The notes under the pieces were generated by a model. That model was not told the origin of the DNA, ran no database searches, and saw nothing but the letters and a program-made list of their open reading frames with translations. A DNA stretch of 64,000 nt from Phaeodactylibacter xiamenensis (GTDB taxonomy: Bacteria > Bacteroidota > Bacteroidia > Chitinophagales > Saprospiraceae), in assembly GCF_000759025.1 (NCBI RefSeq), contig NZ_JPOS01000090.1, positions 310,001-374,000 on the forward strand, given 5' to 3'. The translations under genes and the position numbers were made by a program. Positions 59,326 to 64,000 of the stretch are shown here, one piece after another. Position 1 is the stretch's first letter; the number at the start of each line of letters is the position of its first letter.

Positions 59326-60602
59326 TAAGTTTTACGTTTCTTCTTCTTTGCTGCCGGGAACAGGATATTATTCAGAATCAGGCGATAGCCCGGCGATTTA
59401 GGGTGCAAGCTAAGGTCTGTCTCCGGGTCCTGTACATAATGGCGGTAGTCTTCCGGATCGTGCCCGCCGTAAAAAGAGAAGAATCCCTGACCATATTCAC
59501 TATGCAGGTAACGCGCTTCTTTAGCAGGTTTGTTCTCTCCCAGCACCAAAATATTCGATTTGATATTTTGGTTACGGAAGGCGGTCGTTTGCCCCATAAA
59601 TCCTTTTACCGTGCGGGTATGATTCTGGGTAAGCATGGTAGGGACAGGGTCCCATTTTGCAGAAAAGTCAAATAAAGTAAAGTAGTCCTGTTCAGGGTTG
59701 ATCCGCCGCCCACGGGAGTGGTCAATATCCGAATATTCGTACTCCAGAGGGTTCCGCTCCAGTTGGAAGTCCTCAAAGGCAAAAGTCTTGGAGTAGTCCA
59801 GCTTGGATTGGGCGTTGGGATCCACAGGGTCCCCATCGTACATTTCAGCGCAAATATCCACCCCTTCAGCTGCCAGGGCAATATCATAGGTATCAGTGGC
59901 GGAGCACATGGCAAACATAAAGCCCCCGCCCACAACATACTCTTTGATGCGCTTCACCACCGCCAGCTTGAGCTGGGAGACTTTGGTGAAACCCAGATCA
60001 TAAGCCAGTTCTTCCATCTTACGCTGATTTTCCCGGTACCAGGTCTGATTGTGGTAGGTGCGGTAGAAACGGCCGTACTGCCCCGTGAAATCTTCGTGAT
60101 GGAGGTGGAGCCAGTCGTATTCGGTTAGCTCGTCGTTGAGCACCTCGCGATCGTAGATGGTTTCGTAGGGGATCTCCGCGTAAGTCAGTACCAGCGTCAC
60201 GGCATCGTCCCATGGTTGTATTTTTTCGCCCCGGGCATTGAAATCGGGCGTGTAAACGGCAATTTTGGGCGCTTTTTCAAGCTTGATCGCCTCCATATTG
60301 ACTTCCGGGTCGGCGATTTCGTTCAGGATATTGTTGAACTGTCCATCAGCCACCACTTCATAGGATACGCCCCGGGTCAGGCATTCCTTTTCAAAAGTCC
60401 GGTTGTAGGGGAAAGCAAAACTGCCCCCCCGGTAATTAAGCAACCACCAGGCTTCCACATTGCTGGACAGCACCCAGTAGGTAATGCCGTAGGCCTTAAG
60501 GTGGTCCTTTTGGGTCTCATGGTCCATAGGCAACAGGATGTAGGAAGCCTGTACCTGAACGGCGAGGAGTAGGAAAAACGCGATCTGCACTAATTTCTTC
60601 AT
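59325..60602 (-). CDS. Secreted protein often named asparagine synthetase B in Bacteroidota
   Basis: Start at 60602 (MKKLVQIAFFLLLAVQVQAS) gives 425 residues with a signal peptide. It lacks the class II glutamine-amidotransferase Cys2 and the ATP-pyrophosphatase loop of AsnB, so that name is not supported. A ThuA/GATase-like fold is suggested by VGGGFMFAMCSATDTYDIAL (Cys elbow) and FFSFYGGHDPEDYRHYV. The product precedes and is coupled to an HtrA protease, hinting at an envelope role. Promoter at 60710-60741. Confidence 0.7.
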   Translation of the reverse strand: MKKLVQIAFFLLLAVQVQASYILLPMDHETQKDHLKAYGITYWVLSSNVEAWWLLNYRGGSFAFPYNRTFEKECLTRGVSYEVVADGQFNNILNEIADPEVNMEAIKLEKAPKIAVYTPDFNARGEKIQPWDDAVTLVLTYAEIPYETIYDREVLNDELTEYDWLHLHHEDFTGQYGRFYRTYHNQTWYRENQRKMEELAYDLGFTKVSQLKLAVVKRIKEYVVGGGFMFAMCSATDTYDIALAAEGVDICAEMYDGDPVDPNAQSKLDYSKTFAFEDFQLERNPLEYEYSDIDHSRGRRINPEQDYFTLFDFSAKWDPVPTMLTQNHTRTVKGFMGQTTAFRNQNIKSNILVLGENKPAKEARYLHSEYGQGFFSFYGGHDPEDYRHYVQDPETDLSLHPKSPGYRLILNNILFPAAKKKKRKT

Positions 60603-60709
60603 GAATACTTCAAATTTCTTTTGCCGCGGGCAAGCCGCCCGGTCCAACATTTTACGACACACAATTGTATACTAAACTCGTAATATAAGATATTAAACGA
60701 ACAGACTCC

Positions 60710-60741
60710 CAAATGTATCTCTCAGTTAGTGTTTTAACAAA
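60710..60741 (-). promoter_or_regulatory. Promoter of the 425-residue protein/HtrA operon
   Basis: On the minus strand TTTG (60741-60738) and TACATTTG (60717-60710) are 20 nt apart, a full consensus match. Transcript start near 60703, leader about 100 nt. Confidence 0.7.
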
Positions 60742-60749
60742 ATACTAAC
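60725..60749. promoter_or_regulatory. 25-bp palindrome overlapping the promoter
   Basis: GTTAGT-G-TTTT-AAC-AAAA-T-ACTAAC is an inverted repeat with a single mismatched pair. It covers the -33 element of the HtrA-operon promoter and lies about 80 bp from the divergent gene start at 60828. It is a candidate operator. Confidence 0.5.
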
Positions 60750-60827
60750 AGGAGGTTCAGGTGGTCTCCTGAAAAATCCGTTATTATTGTGTGCTCTGAC
60801 GATGAGCGCAGCAAAATAAAAGAATTG

Positions 60828-62924
60828 ATGGACAATATTAGCTTTCAGTATCCGGTATGGTATTTATTCCTTTGCTTTGCATTGGGTGGCCTCTTTGCAG
60901 GAATACTCTACTATCGGTCTACAGCATTCCGCTCCCAGAGCAGCACCCTGAATACGCTGCTGGGGCTCCTTCGGTTCGCGGCGGTCAGCCTGATTGCCAT
61001 TTTGCTGCTGACCCCTCTCCTGCGCCGGGTAGTGCGGGAGGTCAAAAACCCAATTATCCTGATTGCACAGGACCAGTCTGAATCTGTCGGGGCCGCCCTG
61101 GGCGCACAAAAAGCCGCCTATTTGTCGTCTCTGAATGCATTACAGGCTGAACTGGAAGGCGAATACGAAGTCAAAACGTACGGGTTCGGTAGTGAAGTCC
61201 GGGAGGGCATTGACTCCGCTTTTACGGACAAGCAAAGTAATATTGCGGAGGCCCTTTCTTCCCTTTACGATCTTTACAGCGGGCAGAACCTTGGTGCGGT
61301 AGTATTAGCCTCCGATGGCATTTACAACGAAGGCAGCAATCCGCTGTACGCAAATGCCGCCCTGGATGCACCGTTGTTCTCCATTCCGCTGGGGGACACT
61401 ACTGCTCAGCGTGACTTGCTGGTCAAGCGGGTTTTTCACAATCGCATTGTTTACCTGGGCGACAAGTTCAGCATACAGGTAGACCTGGCAGGCGATAATG
61501 CCGCTGGGAGCAACAGCCGGGTGAATGTTTATAAGATCGTGAACGGCAAAGCATCGCTCCTGCAGCAGGAAGCCGTCACGATTGACCAGAATAACTGGTT
61601 TGAAACCCGCGAGTTCATTCTTGATGCAGATCAGGCGGGGGTACAGCGCTTCCGGATTACCCTTGGTGAAATCCCGGAGGAAGCTACTCTGGTCAACAAC
61701 AGCAAGGATATTTTTATTGATGTGCTGGATGCCCGTCAGAAAATCCTTGTTTTGGGCAATGCGCCTCATCCTGACCTAACCGCCTTCCGGCAGGCCCTTT
61801 CCAACAATCAGAACTACCAGGTCACCACCGCTACTGTAGATAACCTGGAGGAATCTCCCAGCGAGTTTGATTTTATTATCCTGCATAACCTGCCCAGCCG
61901 GAGCAAGGCAGCCACCTCCGTGCTAAACGCCATTGCCAGTCAGCAAATACCGCATTTATTTGTAGTGGGCAATCAAACGGACTTACCGCAATTCAATCAG
62001 GCACAGCGGGTACTCAGCATTCAGCGCCGTGGCAGCTCGACCAATCAGGTGCAAGCCTATTTCAAGCCGGGCTTCAACCTTTTCCAACTTAGCGAGGACC
62101 TCAAGGAACAACTCCCGGGGTACACCCCACTCACCGCTGTGTTTGGTGATTACAATATCGAGAGCAGCGCCTCTGCCCTACTCTATCAGCGTATTGGCAA
62201 AGTGGAAACAGATTACCCCTTGCTGGTGCTGGGTGAAGGGAGTGGCACTAAGGTAGGTGTGCTGGGCGGGGAGGGCGTCTGGCGCTGGCGGTTGTTTGAC
62301 TATCTTCAGAACCAGGACCACGAGCGGTTCAATGAGCTCATCGGAAAAATAGTACAATACCTCAGCCTGAAAGAAGACAAACGCCGGTTCCGGATCAGCC
62401 TCAGCAAAAACATCTTCGATGAAAATGAGCCCGTTTACTTCGATGCCGAACTGTATAACCAGAGCTTTGAACTCGTTAACGACCCTGACGCCAGTCTGAC
62501 CGTAAAAGATGCCGCAGGGAAAGAATACAATTTCACCTTCAATAAAGCCGGAAATGCCTACCGGCTCAACGCGGGCATCCTGCCAGTTGGCAACTATCAG
62601 TTCACCGGCAGCGTGTTCTTTGGCGGCGAACGGCTCACCTATGATGGCCAGTTCAGCATTCAGCCTATACAGCTTGAGCAATATGAAACAACGGCCGATC
62701 ACAACACCATGCGCCTGCTGAGCGAGCAGTACGGTGGGGCCGTTTACTCCCCGGAGTCCATTTCAGAAATTGCCGCTGCTATCCGTAGCCGGGACACGGT
62801 TAAACCTGTGATTTATGAAACAGCTCAAACGCAGCCTATCATTAATTTTAAATGGTTGTTTGCGATCCTTTTGCTATTGTTGGCTTCTGAATGGGCGCTG
62901 CGGCGTTACTTTGGATCTTATTAG
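60828..62924 (+). CDS. VWA-type membrane protein of unknown function
   Basis: Start at 60828 (MDNISFQYPVWYLFLCFALG) gives 698 residues; an ATG at 60789 adds 13 polar residues. Two N-terminal TM helices (about 8-27, 38-58) are followed by a von Willebrand A-like region with a MIDAS-type DxSxS (AQDQSESVG), a GATase1-like middle part (LVLGNAPHPDLTAFRQAL, LPSRSKAAT), a beta region and a C-terminal TM helix (about 672-690). The layout matches BatA/BatB-like Bacteroidota envelope proteins. Role unknown. Confidence 0.82.
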   Translation: MDNISFQYPVWYLFLCFALGGLFAGILYYRSTAFRSQSSTLNTLLGLLRFAAVSLIAILLLTPLLRRVVREVKNPIILIAQDQSESVGAALGAQKAAYLSSLNALQAELEGEYEVKTYGFGSEVREGIDSAFTDKQSNIAEALSSLYDLYSGQNLGAVVLASDGIYNEGSNPLYANAALDAPLFSIPLGDTTAQRDLLVKRVFHNRIVYLGDKFSIQVDLAGDNAAGSNSRVNVYKIVNGKASLLQQEAVTIDQNNWFETREFILDADQAGVQRFRITLGEIPEEATLVNNSKDIFIDVLDARQKILVLGNAPHPDLTAFRQALSNNQNYQVTTATVDNLEESPSEFDFIILHNLPSRSKAATSVLNAIASQQIPHLFVVGNQTDLPQFNQAQRVLSIQRRGSSTNQVQAYFKPGFNLFQLSEDLKEQLPGYTPLTAVFGDYNIESSASALLYQRIGKVETDYPLLVLGEGSGTKVGVLGGEGVWRWRLFDYLQNQDHERFNELIGKIVQYLSLKEDKRRFRISLSKNIFDENEPVYFDAELYNQSFELVNDPDASLTVKDAAGKEYNFTFNKAGNAYRLNAGILPVGNYQFTGSVFFGGERLTYDGQFSIQPIQLEQYETTADHNTMRLLSEQYGGAVYSPESISEIAAAIRSRDTVKPVIYETAQTQPIINFKWLFAILLLLLASEWALRRYFGSY

Positions 62925-63682
62925 GGGTGGATAAGCCTTATTATTTTTTTCTGTTGGCTTTACTTTTCTGACGATCTAGAAAAAAAACGTTGTAGCCATG
63001 CAACGCAACGGCTGTTTGATGTTTAGAGTATATGTAAGAACATACGAGCATGATTTAGACGCTTCCCGAAATTTCAGTCTGAAAGCTGACTTATAGGAAA
63101 TTCAAGGATTGACCTTTTGCAGGCAATCACTTATCTTGAGAGCAAATAAAGTTTTGACGAATGTAAAAGCGGCGGCATTTTGGTGATTTTAAACTATTAA
63201 AACATTCCATCCATACACCAAAATAAACTAAAATCCGTTTTAACATTATCCAAACAAAATGAGAAGCTTGGTTAAAAATTTTGAAAAAAGATGTTAATTT
63301 TTGATTAAGCACCCAACGAGTCCTGGATTTTTTACGTCAATGGTAATAACTTGAAGGCGCAATTAATAAGCAAACAGGGATTAAAGAGCGCTCAAATTCT
63401 GGATACAATAGCAATAATGCTATTCTGAATAATTGGGGTACAAGGTTGGAACTTTGAAACGGCAATGAGCTGCATGGCAATCTTATGTCAGATGTCATTA
63501 GCCTGGCTGTTTCTAAAAATTAGTGCAACACATAAAGTGCGTTGCAGCAGGAGTGCTATGCTCATCCCGAGCTTACGGACAGCATCGCTCCACTCTATGT
63601 AGTAATCACAATACTTTGTACCGTTAAGCTTTTTTGCAGCTGGACGGTGATAATAGTTTTAGAACACCTAAACTTTGGAACC
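62925..63682. other. 758-bp region without a convincing gene
   Basis: A/T-rich with no ORF of gene-like composition. It contains the perfect inverted repeat AATAGCA-ATAA-TGCTATT (near 63406-63423) and a TACTTTG box near 63612 ahead of the next gene. Nothing else supported. Confidence 0.6.
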
Positions 63683-64000
63683 ATGAAAAAGCTATTCCTC
63701 AGCCTTACTGTACTCTGCCTGGCCATTCAGTTTGTACAAGCCCAGCGTTTTAAGCCACATGTTGACCTCAACCTTGGTATTGGTGTCCTTCCAACATTTG
63801 TAAAGGACCACGGCAAAGCCAAAATGCTGCCAATGAGCCTTACTGCTGATTATAAGTTCACCGAAAACTTCAGTCTTGGGCTTGCCGGTTCTTATTCAAT
63901 CACGGAGTCAGGAATATACCAGTTCCGGGACGGCACTACCGCTCAGTGGCGCAACAAATTCTCAACGGTGACGCTTCGTGCTGCTGCTCACAGCAGGCTT
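63683..64000 (+). CDS. Outer-membrane beta-barrel-type protein, 3' part cut off
   Basis: The 106 visible codons open at ATG 63683 with a signal peptide (MKKLFLSLTVLCLAIQFVQA). The mature part reads QRFKPHVDLNLGIGVLPTF, then SLTADYKFTENFSLGLAGSY, with alternating aromatic/hydrophobic residues typical of a small outer-membrane barrel. It runs past the window edge, so the class cannot be fixed. Confidence 0.8.
   Translation, partial: MKKLFLSLTVLCLAIQFVQAQRFKPHVDLNLGIGVLPTFVKDHGKAKMLPMSLTADYKFTENFSLGLAGSYSITESGIYQFRDGTTAQWRNKFSTVTLRAAAHSRL

Noticed and set aside
59325-60602. Asparagine synthetase B assignment
   Set aside because: No N-terminal Cys2 or ATP-pyrophosphatase motif; protein is exported.
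63127-63312. 61-residue minus-strand ORF in the last intergenic region
   Set aside because: A/T-rich chance frame without start context or motif.
1-64000. tRNA or rRNA genes
   Set aside because: No cloverleaf with conserved T-loop and no rRNA-like segment was recognised.

Overview
The window looks like chromosomal DNA of a Bacteroidota bacterium, most likely the class Saprospiria (Lewinella or Phaeodactylibacter-like). Support comes from type IX secretion (T9SS) C-terminal domains of type A and of type B (CHU_C), SprB-like and choice-of-anchor L modules, a TonB receptor with an N-terminal carboxypeptidase-regulatory domain, long bS16, GWxTD and DUF4199-type proteins, a TPR/LuxR regulator, and promoters of the Bacteroidota form TTG-N19/20-TAnnTTTG. 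The genus is inferred. I found no rRNA, tRNA, CRISPR array or prophage.

Layout. 1-4600: a cut-off secreted protein, a secreted phage-collar-like protein, a TPR/LuxR membrane regulator and a MarR regulator. 4.7-13.6 kb: a TonB-dependent receptor, small membrane proteins, a GH42 beta-galactosidase and a divergent alpha-glucan phosphorylase. 13.7-16.9 kb: a T9SS-A protein, a detached copy of its sorting domain, then about 1.1 kb of repeats and decayed DNA. 16.9-23.0 kb: an ECF sigma factor and a one-pass partner, convergent with a TPR-CHAT protease and a secreted tail-anchored protein. 23.8-28.2 kb: three proteins I do not recognise, then rpsP. 28.5-33.5 kb: a T9SS-B protein, an Lrp regulator, a lipocalin-like lipoprotein, yjjX and a membrane protein. 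33.7-38.9 kb: a GWxTD protein, a caspase-like protein with a lipocalin-like tail, and an MlaF/MlaE pair. 39.2-42.4 kb: two tandem SDR genes, an intact IS256-family insertion right behind the second one, and tandem repeats. 42.6-48.5 kb: an UPF0045 protein, an atypical Nramp transporter, a class V aminotransferase, a GNAT, an S24 self-cleaving-type regulator, a structured RNA candidate, and a small overlapping cluster with a MOSC protein. 48.6-56.3 kb: a 2560-residue T9SS-B surface protein with about 22 Ig-like repeats. 56.3-64 kb: MarC, a structured RNA or small-ORF candidate, PdxH, an HtrA protease coupled to a secreted protein, a VWA-type membrane protein, and the start of an outer-membrane barrel protein.

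The best candidates for something undescribed are (i) the sigma / one-pass partner / TPR-CHAT / tail-anchored protein cluster at 16.9-23.0 kb, with a second cysteine-protease-type protein (caspase + TM + lipocalin-like tail) at 35-37 kb; (ii) two structured intergenic regions that end in intrinsic terminators and belong to no neighbouring gene (46.86-47.01 kb on + and 57.13-57.33 kb on -, the latter with a 28-codon ORF); and (iii) a family of roughly 160-bp imperfect palindromes, two of which share the same core. Functions are assigned from protein features alone; no database search was possible.
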